Shown here in pieces: positions 33,410-41,158 of a stretch of DNA of 64,000 nucleotides. The position numbers and the translations under genes are program-made. Each line of letters begins with the position of its first letter. The stretch's first letter is position 1. Source of the stretch: Chlamydiales bacterium (GTDB lineage Bacteria; Chlamydiota; Chlamydiia; Chlamydiales; Simkaniaceae). The notes below the pieces were generated by a model. That model saw only the letters and a list, made by a program, of their open reading frames with translations. It was not told the origin of the DNA and made no database searches. Where the stretch lies: the NCBI GenBank assembly GCA_024233515.1, contig JACKPO010000008.1, forward strand, positions 31,313-95,312. The letters are read 5' to 3'.

Positions 33410-34226
33410 AAGCCCCCATCAGCTCATCGATTTTCTCTTGATGAATAGGAGAAAGAGGGGCAAGAGGCGTCCGGACCTCCCCTGCTGCCATTCCTGCGCG
33501 ATTCATCATTGCTTTTATCGGCACAGGATTTGTTTCGATGTGTGAGGCTTCCATCAGAGGAATCAACTCGAAATACTTTTCCACGGTCAGCTCGGTCATT
33601 TCAAAAGGCAAAAGATTGCTCAAAACAGAGATGACTCCCTTCGCGCCGAGCGCTTGATAAGGAATAGAAAGGAGATCATCCCCAGCATAAAGCTCAAAAT
33701 CGGGAAGAGCGCTTCGGATCGAAGCAACGTAAGAGATCGATCCACTGGCATCTTTGATGCCGATAATATTCTCTTCTTGATAGAGGCGGATCAGTGTTTC
33801 AAGGGAAATCTCCACCCCTGTCCGTTTGGGGTTATTGTAGAGAAGGATCGGAAGATTTGTCGAACGTGCAACGGCTTCGAAATGGGCTGCAAGTCCTGTT
33901 TGGGAAGGACGGCAATAGTAGGGAGCAATCACCAAGAGAACATCAGCTCCGAGCTCTTCTGCTTCTTTTGCTTTTTGAATCGTTTTTTCTGTGGAGATAT
34001 CTCCAACATTGACCATCAGGGGGATCTGTTTTAAATTTACCGCCGTTTCAATAACCGCTCTTCGCTCTTGGTCTGAAAGGGTCGCCCCCTCTCCTGTTGT
34101 GCCTAACACAAGGAGACCATCGACCCCACTTTCGATTTGATAAAGGATATTCTCCTTCAGTCCATCGAAATCAACAGCATGGTTTTTCAGTGGGGTAATA
34201 AGGGCTGTAATGACTTTTGATTCCAC
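33402..34226 (-). CDS. dapA: 4-hydroxy-tetrahydrodipicolinate synthase
   Basis: 274 residues, slightly short for the ~290-residue TIM-barrel family. It has the substrate loop GTTGEGATLSDQE, the catalytic tyrosine region LLYNNPKRTGVEI, the Schiff-base lysine in IIGIKDASGSI and LYAGDDLLSIP. It condenses pyruvate with aspartate semialdehyde, the committed step of diaminopimelate synthesis. It overlaps dapB by 40 bp and asd by 8 bp, implying tight translational coupling. Confidence 0.93.
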   Translation of the reverse strand: MESKVITALITPLKNHAVDFDGLKENILYQIESGVDGLLVLGTTGEGATLSDQERRAVIETAVNLKQIPLMVNVGDISTEKTIQKAKEAEELGADVLLVIAPYYCRPSQTGLAAHFEAVARSTNLPILLYNNPKRTGVEISLETLIRLYQEENIIGIKDASGSISYVASIRSALPDFELYAGDDLLSIPYQALGAKGVISVLSNLLPFEMTELTVEKYFELIPLMEASHIETNPVPIKAMMNRAGMAAGEVRTPLAPLSPIHQEKIDELMGAYV

Positions 34227-34840
34227 ATCTCCTCCAAAATCGCGTCAAAGGTATAGATTCCCTCTTTTCCGATCATCCATTCTGCCGCAACAACCGCTCC
34301 TTTGGCAAATCCTTTTCGATTTTTTGCTCGGTGGACAAGCTCGATTTGATCTTCTTTGCTTTCGAAAATGAGTTCGTGAATGCCAAAGTGATCTCCTTCA
34401 CGCACGCTGTCGAAGATGAGTCCATCGATTTCATTCATAAGCTTGCGCGCTGTCCCTGAGGGAGTATCTTTTTTTTCAGAATGGTGCGTTTCAACACCCC
34501 TCATCGAAAATTCTTCAGCCATCATCTTTGCCCCAAGTCGCGCCAAACGAGAGTAAATCGCCACTCCAATGGAAAAGTTAGGACCATAGAGAAGAGGAAT
34601 ATTCCCCTCTTCAGCAATCGGCAAGACCTCGCGCGCACTCCATCCCGTCGTCCCCACAACCCAGGGTATCCCCTTTCCGCGAAGGGCCTCCGCCGTCTCA
34701 AGGACAGCGGAAGGCTCGGTAAAATCAATCAACACATCGACCTCAAAAGAGATGCCGATTGAAACAGTATGCCCTTTTTCTAGAGCGACCACCTCAACAG
34801 CTTTGCCCATCTTTCCGTAGCCAATGAGTCCAATCTTCAT
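34187..34840 (-). CDS. dapB: 4-hydroxy-tetrahydrodipicolinate reductase
   Basis: 217 residues, short for the family (~240-270). The NAD(P) fold opens IGLIGYGKMGKAVEVVALEKG. The catalytic signature is ETHHSEKKDTPSGTA. LIDFTEPSAVL and VVGTTGWSA are also characteristic. It reduces the DapA product to tetrahydrodipicolinate, the DapL substrate. First gene of the dap operon, with its start overlapping the stop of the exported cyclophilin gene by 4 bp, so the two cyclophilins probably belong to the same transcript. Confidence 0.92.
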   Translation of the reverse strand: MKIGLIGYGKMGKAVEVVALEKGHTVSIGISFEVDVLIDFTEPSAVLETAEALRGKGIPWVVGTTGWSAREVLPIAEEGNIPLLYGPNFSIGVAIYSRLARLGAKMMAEEFSMRGVETHHSEKKDTPSGTARKLMNEIDGLIFDSVREGDHFGIHELIFESKEDQIELVHRAKNRKGFAKGAVVAAEWMIGKEGIYTFDAILEEMWNQKSLQPLLPH

Positions 34841-35358
34841 TCTTTCACAGACATTTTGATGATTTTGACCTCTTTTTTAGGACGTCCACTCGGAGATCCC
34901 AATGCTTCGATCTTTTTAACGACGTCATAGCCACTGGTTACTTCTCCAAAGATGGTGTGCTTTCCCTGTAGCCATTCGGTCTTAGCCGTGGTGATGAAAA
35001 ACTGACTTCCATTGGTTCCTGGACCTGCGTTTGCCATCGCAAGAAGACCTGGCTTCTCGAAGCGAACTTTCGATGAACACTCATCCTTGAAAGGTTTTCC
35101 AAAGGCAGACTTCCCGCCGGTTCCATTTCCCCTCTCAAAATCTCCCCCTTGGATCATAAAGTTGGGAATGATCCGGTGGAAGGGCGCGTTATCATATTTG
35201 CCACTTTCTGCAAGCTTCACCATGTTCTCACAGGCAAGAGGAGCCACTTCAGGCTTCAGGGTAAACTCAATCGTCCCCTCTGTTGTTTCCATCACAACAA
35301 CGGGATTGCCAGCGTAGAGCGCAAAAGCGCCGAGTAGTAATGCGATTAGTTTTTTCAT
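34837..35358 (-). CDS. exported cyclophilin-type peptidyl-prolyl isomerase
   Basis: 173 residues: signal peptide MKKLIALLLGAFALYAG, then a complete cyclophilin fold with FHRIIPNFMIQGGDF, GNGTGGKSAFG, LLAMANAGPGTNGSQFFIT and KHTIFGEV. It catalyses cis-trans isomerisation of X-Pro bonds, here in the periplasm. It is a paralogue of the cytoplasmic cyclophilin just upstream (three bp between them). The pair probably arose by tandem duplication, with one copy gaining a signal peptide. Confidence 0.92.
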   Translation of the reverse strand: MKKLIALLLGAFALYAGNPVVVMETTEGTIEFTLKPEVAPLACENMVKLAESGKYDNAPFHRIIPNFMIQGGDFERGNGTGGKSAFGKPFKDECSSKVRFEKPGLLAMANAGPGTNGSQFFITTAKTEWLQGKHTIFGEVTSGYDVVKKIEALGSPSGRPKKEVKIIKMSVKE

Positions 35359-35361
35359 CTT

Positions 35362-35841
35362 CTATTCCTTCACTGTCATTTTAATGATTTTCTGTTCTTT
35401 GACGGGACGATCTTGCATCCCTGTTTCCACAGCCTCAAGTTTTTGAACGACATCGTATCCTTTCTTAACCTCACCAAAAATCGTATGATTTCCATTGAGC
35501 CAAGGGGTTTCGACTGTCGTGATGAAAAATTGGCTCCCGTTGGTTCCAGGACCCGCATTAGCCATTGCTAGAAGGCCAGGCTTGCTAAATGTCACACCTG
35601 CGGTGCACTCATCTTCAAAGGGCTTACCCCAAATCGATTCTCCTCCAGCTCCTGTTCCTGTTGGATCGCCTCCTTGAATCATAAATTCTTTGATGATCCG
35701 ATGAAACACGATTCCATCGTAGTACCCTTTCTTCGCAAGCTTCACCATATTCTCACACGCTTTTGGTGCAACTTCAGGCTTCAGTTCCAGCTCAATAGTT
35801 CCTTGCGTTGTTTCCATGACAATTGTTGGCTTTTTAGACAT
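35362..35841 (-). CDS. cytoplasmic cyclophilin-type peptidyl-prolyl isomerase
   Basis: 159 residues from the ATG at 35841 (MSKKPTIVMETTQGT), which has a strong AAGGAGATAGG leader; the frame stays open to 35898 but that extension lacks a ribosome site. Full cyclophilin fold: FHRIIKEFMIQGGDPTGTGAGG, LLAMANAGPGTNGSQFFIT, HTIFGEVKKGYDVV. No signal peptide. Tandem paralogue of the exported copy downstream. Confidence 0.92.
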   Translation of the reverse strand: MSKKPTIVMETTQGTIELELKPEVAPKACENMVKLAKKGYYDGIVFHRIIKEFMIQGGDPTGTGAGGESIWGKPFEDECTAGVTFSKPGLLAMANAGPGTNGSQFFITTVETPWLNGNHTIFGEVKKGYDVVQKLEAVETGMQDRPVKEQKIIKMTVKE

Positions 35842-35930
35842 CCTATCTCCTTCATGATTGAAAAAGCCCAGTGTATAGGGGCGACAGAAAAACTTCAACC
35901 TGTTATACAGGGGTTAACCCCGAGGTATTC

Positions 35931-36578
35931 ATGAAACTTTTCGCTCTCTTTTTCCTCTTTGTCTCAACCCTATTTGCAGATGTCACCTACATCTATAACA
36001 AGGATGTTGAAGGGCGGGAATCGAAAACAACATGGAAACTTGAGCTCAAAGATGATCTTCTGCATATCGATGGAGAGAGTCTTAGCGGAAATACGAAAAT
36101 CGTCACTAATCCCGAGCGGATCACCCAAAGCTTTTCCCATGAGTCAAAAAATGGGCAAGAGGAATACTCGATCCGCCGCGAAGGGCCCACCCTAATTGCA
36201 CGAAAAAATGTGAACGGAGAAAAAACAGAGCGCCGCTTTAAAGTCGGAAATGACCTTTGGCTCCAAGAATTTGATTTTAGCTTTAAACCATTCATCCACT
36301 CGAATTTTCGGGAGCTTAGCTTCTCGATCATTCACCCAAAGAAACTCGATCTTCATGATATGGTGGCAACGAAACAAGGATTTGAGCCTCTCAATCTCAA
36401 TGGGGAGCTGAAAGAAACCCTCCGCGTCAAAGTAACCCTCACCGGCTTTAAAAAGATGTTCTGGCATGCGGATCTTTGGTTTGATCCCCAAGCGGGAGAT
36501 CTCCTCATGTACAAGGCAAACGAGGGGCCCAACACTCCAACGAGCGTCATCACCCTCTTCTCCAAAACCATCAACTAA
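35931..36578 (+). CDS. exported protein of unknown function
   Basis: 215 residues from the ATG at 35931 (MKLFALFFLFVSTLFA), with GAGGT upstream; the frame is open a further 60 bp. A Sec signal peptide is followed by a beta-rich domain (TYIYNKDVEGRESKTTWKLEL, LWLQEFDFSFKPFI, LKVTLTGFKKMFWHADLWFDP-like strands). The overall look is that of periplasmic DUF3108-type or lipocalin-like beta proteins, but no family can be named with confidence. It lies divergent to the cyclophilin gene, 89 bp away. Confidence 0.65.
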   Translation: MKLFALFFLFVSTLFADVTYIYNKDVEGRESKTTWKLELKDDLLHIDGESLSGNTKIVTNPERITQSFSHESKNGQEEYSIRREGPTLIARKNVNGEKTERRFKVGNDLWLQEFDFSFKPFIHSNFRELSFSIIHPKKLDLHDMVATKQGFEPLNLNGELKETLRVKVTLTGFKKMFWHADLWFDPQAGDLLMYKANEGPNTPTSVITLFSKTIN

Positions 36579-36599
36579 AGGATTTTTGGGACTAACCAC
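36577..36599. repeat. 23-bp dispersed repeat, copy 1
   Basis: A 23-bp sequence (AAAGGATTTTTGGGAC plus CTAACCAC-type end) is found identically at 56853-56875. Here it spans the stop of the exported protein gene and the stop of the nucleotidyltransferase gene, exactly at the left edge of the accessory module. Confidence 0.7.
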
Positions 36600-37134
36600 T
36601 AGCTGACTTTAATCGTTTAAGTTCTTTTATAAATCGCTGATACTTATCGATAAAACCTTCCTCTTGAGCCCACTTTTTTACTTCTGCTAGGTTTGCCTTA
36701 ACCTCAAGGCAAACATCAATTGCCTGAATAAGGCTTTCTTGATCATCCCAATGAAAATAACCTGCAAGACGATCTTTGATACAATCCTCGACTCTAAGCA
36801 ATTGGATCGTGCCACTCCGATTTTTTATTTGACCAAACTGATGAATGGGTTCTCGCCCAACAGCAACTGGTGGGTTTACAAATTCGATAAAATAGGGACA
36901 GTCCTGATGCTTGAAATATCCATTCTTTTCATAGAATCCTCCTAGCGCAAGTACCTTCTTTACTCTCTTAATTTCCTCAAAAGTAACAAAGTCCAAATCG
37001 TATGACTGATATCGATTCTTCGAATAGATGGTGACACAAGCACCCCCCACCAAAATTGCTTCAATTCCCTCTTTTCTTAATAGCTCAGAAACAAATGCTG
37101 CTAATTCATCGATTTTGATATTATTCCAATCCAT
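36592..37134 (-). CDS. nucleotidyltransferase-fold protein (possible toxin of a two-gene module)
   Basis: 180 residues. The N-terminal third carries the minimal nucleotidyltransferase signature: ILVGGACVTIY then SYDLDFVTFEE (hGG followed by DxD). Later KDRLAGYFHWDDQES and a charged helical tail resemble AbiEii/MNT-type or DUF6036-like proteins. The gene starts 1 bp after the stop of the winged-helix gene, so the pair is co-translated. In such modules the nucleotidyltransferase is usually the toxin and the partner a regulator/antitoxin. This assignment is by architecture only. It is more AT-rich than its neighbours. Confidence 0.68.
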   Translation of the reverse strand: MDWNNIKIDELAAFVSELLRKEGIEAILVGGACVTIYSKNRYQSYDLDFVTFEEIKRVKKVLALGGFYEKNGYFKHQDCPYFIEFVNPPVAVGREPIHQFGQIKNRSGTIQLLRVEDCIKDRLAGYFHWDDQESLIQAIDVCLEVKANLAEVKKWAQEEGFIDKYQRFIKELKRLKSASG

Positions 37135-37135
37135 A

Positions 37136-37480
37136 TTACACGGGTCCTAGCGGTTTTCCTTTTCGTCTGGGTCTTTTTCGTGCAACTCGTTCGTAGTAAT
37201 CAAGTCGCATCTTTTCAGGAAGGCTTTGATATGCCTTTCGCAAGAACTCTTTTAGTTCTTTTAGAAAAGGGTAACGAGGATTAAAGCAATAGAGAACCGT
37301 TTTCCCTGCAGCCTGCGATACAATAATGCCTCCTTGCTCAAGTCTCTTAAGTGCTTTTTGAATGCTATAAACTTGAGAATTGAATATCTTTGCCAACTTC
37401 GATGCATAGGTCGATTCATTGACAAGGATATCGAAAAGAACCTTTTCAATTGTAGTATTACCAAACAGTCTTTCTAACAT
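37136..37480 (-). CDS. winged-helix DNA-binding protein (regulator/antitoxin candidate)
   Basis: 114 residues from the ATG at 37480 (MLERLFGNTTIEKVL), preceded by AAAGGTGG; a TTG at 37510 would extend the frame but lies inside the palindromic operator and is rejected. Residues ~10-75 form a winged helix: KVLFDILVNESTYASKLAKIFN, then the recognition helix YSIQKALKRLEQGGIIV and wing GKTVLYCFNP. The C-terminus is very basic (RVARKRPRRKGK). It is paired with the downstream nucleotidyltransferase gene and probably represses its own operon through the palindrome at 37495. Confidence 0.7.
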   Translation of the reverse strand: MLERLFGNTTIEKVLFDILVNESTYASKLAKIFNSQVYSIQKALKRLEQGGIIVSQAAGKTVLYCFNPRYPFLKELKEFLRKAYQSLPEKMRLDYYERVARKRPRRKGKPLGPV

Positions 37481-37494
37481 ATCTACCACCTTTA

Positions 37495-37510
37495 TTGGTA
37501 ATATTACCAA
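37495..37510. promoter_or_regulatory. perfect palindromic operator of the nucleotidyltransferase/HTH module
   Basis: TTGGTAATATTACCAA is a perfect 16-bp palindrome 14 bp upstream of the winged-helix start. A related imperfect copy (TTGTAGTATTACCAA) lies inside the gene start near 37450-37464. Two spaced sites suit cooperative autorepression. Confidence 0.65.
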
Positions 37511-37615
37511 ATAAATTGGTTATTGTCAAGAGAGCGATTAAATTTTACTGCAACGAATTGTAAATTAGATGGTTGAATACACCAATATACCTAATACCAA
37601 TCCTAAAATAGTTGT

Positions 37616-38187
37616 TCATAAACTACACCAAGACCTGGAACAAAGTGTTCGAACCCGATTTGGCGTATCCACAAACCAGTTCCATGCTTCACAGCATGCA
37701 TCAACGATTGCTTCATACCCTTCATAACACCGATTGGCCAGCCAATTATCCCGGAGCATTTGCCAAATTTGCTCTACTGGATTTAATTCGGGCGATGCTG
37801 GAGGCAGTGGCAGCAATGTCAGGTTATCAAATAGCTGGATTTTGTTTGTTGTATGCCAGGCGGCTTGGTCCAGAACCAAAACCGCATGCCGTCCCTGAGG
37901 AACTTGCTTTGAAATATGTTGTAAATGAGCAATCATAGCAAAACTGTTGACTGCTGGCAAAACCAAGCCCACAGCCTGATCTTTTGCAGGGCAAACTGCT
38001 CCAAAAATGTAGGCATACTCAAACTGCTGCTGGCGCGTCAAGCGCGGTCTGCTACCTTTTGCTGCCCACGTCCGAGTCAGGGTACCACGTTGACCTACAC
38101 GGGCCTCATCTTGAAACCAAATATCGACGTCCTCTAGGGAGACATGTTCTGGAATTGCTTCTTCGACTTTAGCTTTGAAGTTTTTTT
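37616..38187 (-). CDS. IS630 transposase, catalytic (DDE) part, expressed by -1 frameshift
   Basis: This frame has no start of its own near its beginning; an ATG at 38041 would omit the first catalytic Asp. Read from the slippery site at 38181 it gives KAKVEEAIPEHVSLEDVDIW then FQDEARVGQRGT (first D), VLVLDQAAWHT (second D) and PPASPELNPVEQIWQ (E). This is the standard DDE order of IS630 transposases. The C-terminus ends at the stop at 37616, 21 bp from the left IS end. Fused to the upstream DNA-binding part it makes a transposase of about 350 residues. Confidence 0.85.
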
Positions 38188-38676
38188 AAAATGCAACTGC
38201 GCCTCTTGATCTCCCTTTGGATGCTGAGAGCGTCCCGTAATCCAGACTAATCGGGCCTTTTTCAAAGTGTTGTAAACAGTCGCTAGAGAACATTGAATAC
38301 CGTAGTGGTTTTGCAGCAGTTCTCTCACATCTTCTCCCCTAATTCTTCCTCCTTTACGATTGGCTTGAAGGGCAAGAACTAACTCTCGAAATTCTTCATA
38401 TTTTTCACTGGGAAGCCGCAGTTGGGCCCCTCCACAGTATTGATCTTTTAATCCATTGATTCCCTTCAGGCGAAACTTTTTCACCCAAGATGCTACAACT
38501 CGATTGCATACCCTAAGCATTTTGGCGACCTTAGACTGAGGGTAGCCGTCCTTTATATGAGCTAAAGCTAGATATCGCAGTTTTTCTCTTGCACTGGATC
38601 TGGGCGACTTTGCTAATTGATCAAAGTCAATCAAATCAAGGCCTTCAATTGGTTTTACAGGTCTTCCTCTCACCAT
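38134..38676 (-). CDS. IS630 transposase, N-terminal DNA-binding part
   Basis: About 180 residues from ATG 38676 (MVRGRPVKPIEG) with a Shine-Dalgarno-like GGAGGAT; in-frame ATGs also exist at 38682 and 38715. Two helix-turn-helix domains are visible: HIKDGYPQSKVAKMLRVCNRVVASWVKKF, and GEDVRELLQNHYGIQCSLATVYNTLKK. It ends 23 codons after the A7 slippery run. Products terminating here could act as an inhibitor; frameshifted products carry the catalytic domain. Confidence 0.85.
   Translation of the reverse strand: MVRGRPVKPIEGLDLIDFDQLAKSPRSSAREKLRYLALAHIKDGYPQSKVAKMLRVCNRVVASWVKKFRLKGINGLKDQYCGGAQLRLPSEKYEEFRELVLALQANRKGGRIRGEDVRELLQNHYGIQCSLATVYNTLKKARLVWITGRSQHPKGDQEAQLHFKKTSKLKSKKQFQNMSP
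38181..38191 (-). other. -1 ribosomal frameshift site in the IS630 transposase
   Basis: On the minus strand the sequence reads TTTTAAAAAAACTTC, a run of seven A at the exact point where shifting back one base joins the helix-turn-helix frame (LHFKK) to the catalytic frame (NFKAKVEEA). IS630-family elements are known to use such slippery A-runs. Confidence 0.75.
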
Positions 38677-38952
38677 AATCATCCTCCACTGAAAGAACGA
38701 AGTATGATAACACACGTGTCAAGTCAAAGTTTTATGGTTAACCATTTTAGGATTGGTATAACTTGATTCAAAAGTTGGGAATTTGGCAAGGCGGCTGCGC
38801 AAATTTTTTGCCTGTAGAGGGGCGACCATTGTGCGAACACAAGGCGGAGGGTGAAGGCAAGAAATTTGCTGCAAAGGAGTCGCAGCCAAAAACCAACTTC
38901 TGAATCATTTTAGGTATACTCTAGAGAAGGTTCCAAAGAAACAGGGAACTTT

Positions 38953-40200
38953 TTAATCTTCGATGAGGCGCTGACCTTTGCGGAAGAGGAGGATGACAAG
39001 GGCAACGAGGAGGAGGAAAATGGAGGGCATGATGTAGATGGGATTTCCATGGAGGAGCTCGATGACAATAAGGCCGAGGACGGCGCCACCGATATTGAGA
39101 AAGCTCATGATGGAAGAGGCGTTGGGCTTATCGGGAACGCGGAATGTCGCTAGAACAGCTGCATTGGAGTAGAAAAGAGGGATCCCAAAATAGACAATGA
39201 GCATGGGGAAGAAGAGGGTAAGGGGGCTCCAAAAGCCAAAATAGAGAAGAGCTGCAAGAACCACCACCCCGATTCCCATCAGGACGATCCCTGTTTTAAG
39301 AACGGTTTTAATCTTTAAGTGGTTGGAAAGGCGGGCAGCAGCGAAATTGCCGATAAAATACCCTGCTGCAGGAATAAGATTCATCAGTCCATAGGTATCG
39401 GGACTCACTCCCATCATTTTGATCACAATGACAGGAGCTGTTGCCGCAAAAATATAGATGATCGCCGTTGTGAAGCTGATCATCACTGAATAGAGGACAA
39501 GAATGTTGTTTTTAAAGTCCCTTCTATAGGCAGTGAAGATTGTTTTTGCCTTTGTCGCATCTTTTTCCTTTATCCCTCCTGTTTCTGGAAGGCGATAGAC
39601 GAGAAAGAGTGTAAAGAGGGCATAGAGCATCAGAAAATAAAAACAACTTTCCCATCCTAGATAAGCAACAAAAAATCCCCCCAGAGCAATCGCTACCCCT
39701 GGGATGACGGCAAAGGCAAGCATGGTATAAGCGGTTACTTTTCGGGCATGCTTTTCATAAAAGTAATCGCTAATCATCAGAAAGGTTAAGCTCAAACCTA
39801 CACTTGCTCCGAGAGCAGAGATAAGACGAGCCATAACGAGGAGGAAAAAGCTATCAATCGGACCTGCTAATGCTGAGAGAAGCATGCCAATCAGGGAAAT
39901 CCCGATTCCCGTATAGAGAGCTGGTTTTCTTCCAAAGGCTTTGGCGAGGGGGCTATAGATGAGTTGCCCAAGAGAATATCCCACAAGATAGATCATAATG
40001 GTGAGCTGAGCTTTCGAAGCATCGATCCCAAAGCGGTCCATAACTGCAGGAATCGCAGGGGTAAAAAGGGCGGCACCGATCGATCCATAGGAGATTAACA
40101 CAATGAGCGTTAAAAGAGAGGGCTTTTTGACTTTAAGTCGGTACTCATCGGAATGGGGAAAGTCAGGGACGCTCACAAATGATCCTCTCGATTGCATCAA
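38953..40200 (-). CDS. MFS transporter, Bcr/CflA-like
   Basis: 415 residues, about 12 membrane helices after a polar ~25-residue N-terminus. Helix 1 reads GSIGAALFTPAIPAVMDRFGI and the 2-3 loop PLAKAFGRKPALY, similar to Bcr/CflA drug exporters (DHA1). The first 38 bp overlap the 3' end of hemH, so this start is probably used and the two genes are coupled. The link with hemH could mean export or import of a porphyrin- or iron-related compound; this is only positional. Confidence 0.8.
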   Translation of the reverse strand: MMQSRGSFVSVPDFPHSDEYRLKVKKPSLLTLIVLISYGSIGAALFTPAIPAVMDRFGIDASKAQLTIMIYLVGYSLGQLIYSPLAKAFGRKPALYTGIGISLIGMLLSALAGPIDSFFLLVMARLISALGASVGLSLTFLMISDYFYEKHARKVTAYTMLAFAVIPGVAIALGGFFVAYLGWESCFYFLMLYALFTLFLVYRLPETGGIKEKDATKAKTIFTAYRRDFKNNILVLYSVMISFTTAIIYIFAATAPVIVIKMMGVSPDTYGLMNLIPAAGYFIGNFAAARLSNHLKIKTVLKTGIVLMGIGVVVLAALLYFGFWSPLTLFFPMLIVYFGIPLFYSNAAVLATFRVPDKPNASSIMSFLNIGGAVLGLIVIELLHGNPIYIMPSIFLLLVALVILLFRKGQRLIED

Positions 40201-41158
40201 TCCATTTCGGGTGGTCGTTGAGCCCTTCCACTAAATCGAGGACCTCGCCACCTTTGGCTTTAAATAGCTCTTGATATTGACATCCTATTTCTTCGAGGGT
40301 TTCTAAGCAATCACAGACAAACGCCGGAGAAAACACAAGGACCCGTTTCTTCCCCTCCTCAGCAAGTTTTTCAAGCACATGATCGGAGTAAGGTTTGATC
40401 CAAGGAGATTTCCCTAAGCGAGATTGATAGGATAGGGTCCACTTCTCTTTAGGAAGGCCAAGCCCTTCAGTCATTTTTGTCGTCGTTCCAAAACATTGTG
40501 CCGCATAGCAATGGGGATTCTTTGCGCAGCAATCCCTTTTCACCAAACAGGTCCCTGTGTGATCGGCTTTTTGTATTTGCCGCTCAGGGAGGCCATGATA
40601 ACTGAAGAGAATGTGATCATAACTGGAGAGATCGTACTCTTTTGCTCGCTCTAAATGGGCCTGTATAAACGCAGGGTGGTCCCAATAACTGGAGATAAAC
40701 CGCATCTCGGGGATCACTTGCCATTTGGAGAGGACCTTTAACACTTTTTCGTGAACAGATCCCGTTGTAGCCGAAGCATATTGTGGAAACAACGGAAAAA
40801 CGATGAGCTTTCGATAAGTCTTTAGCTTCTTTAACCCCTCTTCCATCGAAGGATTTTGATACCGCATGGCAAGTTCAACGTGGTAGGTCTCCCCTAGCTT
40901 CTGTTGAAGCCCCTTGGCAACTTTTTTTCCATAGGAAAGAAGGGGCGAGCCCTCCTTTTCCCAGATGGTTTGATAAAGCTTTGCGGATTCTTTGTACCGT
41001 TTCGGAACAATGAGTCCTCGCACGAGAAGATTGCGCTGAAGAGGAGGAAGATCGATCACCCTTCCATCAGTTAAAAATTCGGTCAAATACCGTTTTACAT
41101 CTTTAGGATGAGGAGAGTCCGGCGTTCCTAAATTGACAAGGAGAACGCCCGTTTTCAT
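40163..41158 (-). CDS. hemH: ferrochelatase
   Basis: 331 residues. The start GVLLVNLGTPDSPHPKDVKRYL is the family opening. It is followed by FPLFPQYASATTGSV, the catalytic-histidine region FSYHGLPERQI, a Cys-rich VKRDCCAKNPHCYAAQCF segment and the conserved VFSPAFVCDCLETLEEIG (usual S/P-x-F-x-x-D-x-x-E-T-L-E-E motif). It inserts Fe2+ into protoporphyrin IX, the last step of haem synthesis. It overlaps an MFS gene at each end (4 bp upstream, 38 bp downstream), forming a three-gene operon. Confidence 0.92.
   Translation of the reverse strand: MKTGVLLVNLGTPDSPHPKDVKRYLTEFLTDGRVIDLPPLQRNLLVRGLIVPKRYKESAKLYQTIWEKEGSPLLSYGKKVAKGLQQKLGETYHVELAMRYQNPSMEEGLKKLKTYRKLIVFPLFPQYASATTGSVHEKVLKVLSKWQVIPEMRFISSYWDHPAFIQAHLERAKEYDLSSYDHILFSYHGLPERQIQKADHTGTCLVKRDCCAKNPHCYAAQCFGTTTKMTEGLGLPKEKWTLSYQSRLGKSPWIKPYSDHVLEKLAEEGKKRVLVFSPAFVCDCLETLEEIGCQYQELFKAKGGEVLDLVEGLNDHPKWIDAIERIICERP

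Larger units (their letters stand above)
37595..38758 (-). mobile_element. IS630-family insertion sequence, apparently intact
   Basis: 1164 bp with terminal inverted repeats TACCAATCCTAAAAT-A/G-GTT (about 19 bp, one mismatch), and a two-frame transposase on the minus strand. It is flanked by a TAA repeat (37592-37594 and 38759-38761) that belongs to the interrupted MITE. IS630/Tc1 elements usually duplicate TA; the TAA may be TA plus a coincident A. All three DDE residues and a slippery frameshift site are present, so it may be active or recently so. Confidence 0.88.
37588..38916. repeat. 162-bp MITE, copy 2, split by an IS630-type insertion
   Basis: The left piece is TACCTAA at 37588-37594. 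The right piece resumes after the IS (38759-38916) and ends TTTTAGGTA. Taking out the IS and one 3-bp duplication restores a 162-bp element, the same length as copy 1. TA flanks the outer ends (37586-37587 and 38917-38918). Internal arms pair well (GGCTGCG/CGCAGCC; GCAAATTTTTTGCC with one mismatch). The tip TTGTG-CGAA-CACAA keeps its stem relative to copy 1 while the loop base changes. Confidence 0.85.

Noticed and set aside
37481..37510. N-terminal extension of the winged-helix gene from a TTG codon
   Set aside because: The TTG lies within the perfect palindrome, and an ATG 30 bp downstream has a good AAAGGTGG ribosome site.
37616..38715. IS630 transposase as a frameshifted pseudogene
   Set aside because: The two frames join at an A7 slippery run, all DDE residues are present and both ends of the element are intact, so programmed frameshifting explains the break.
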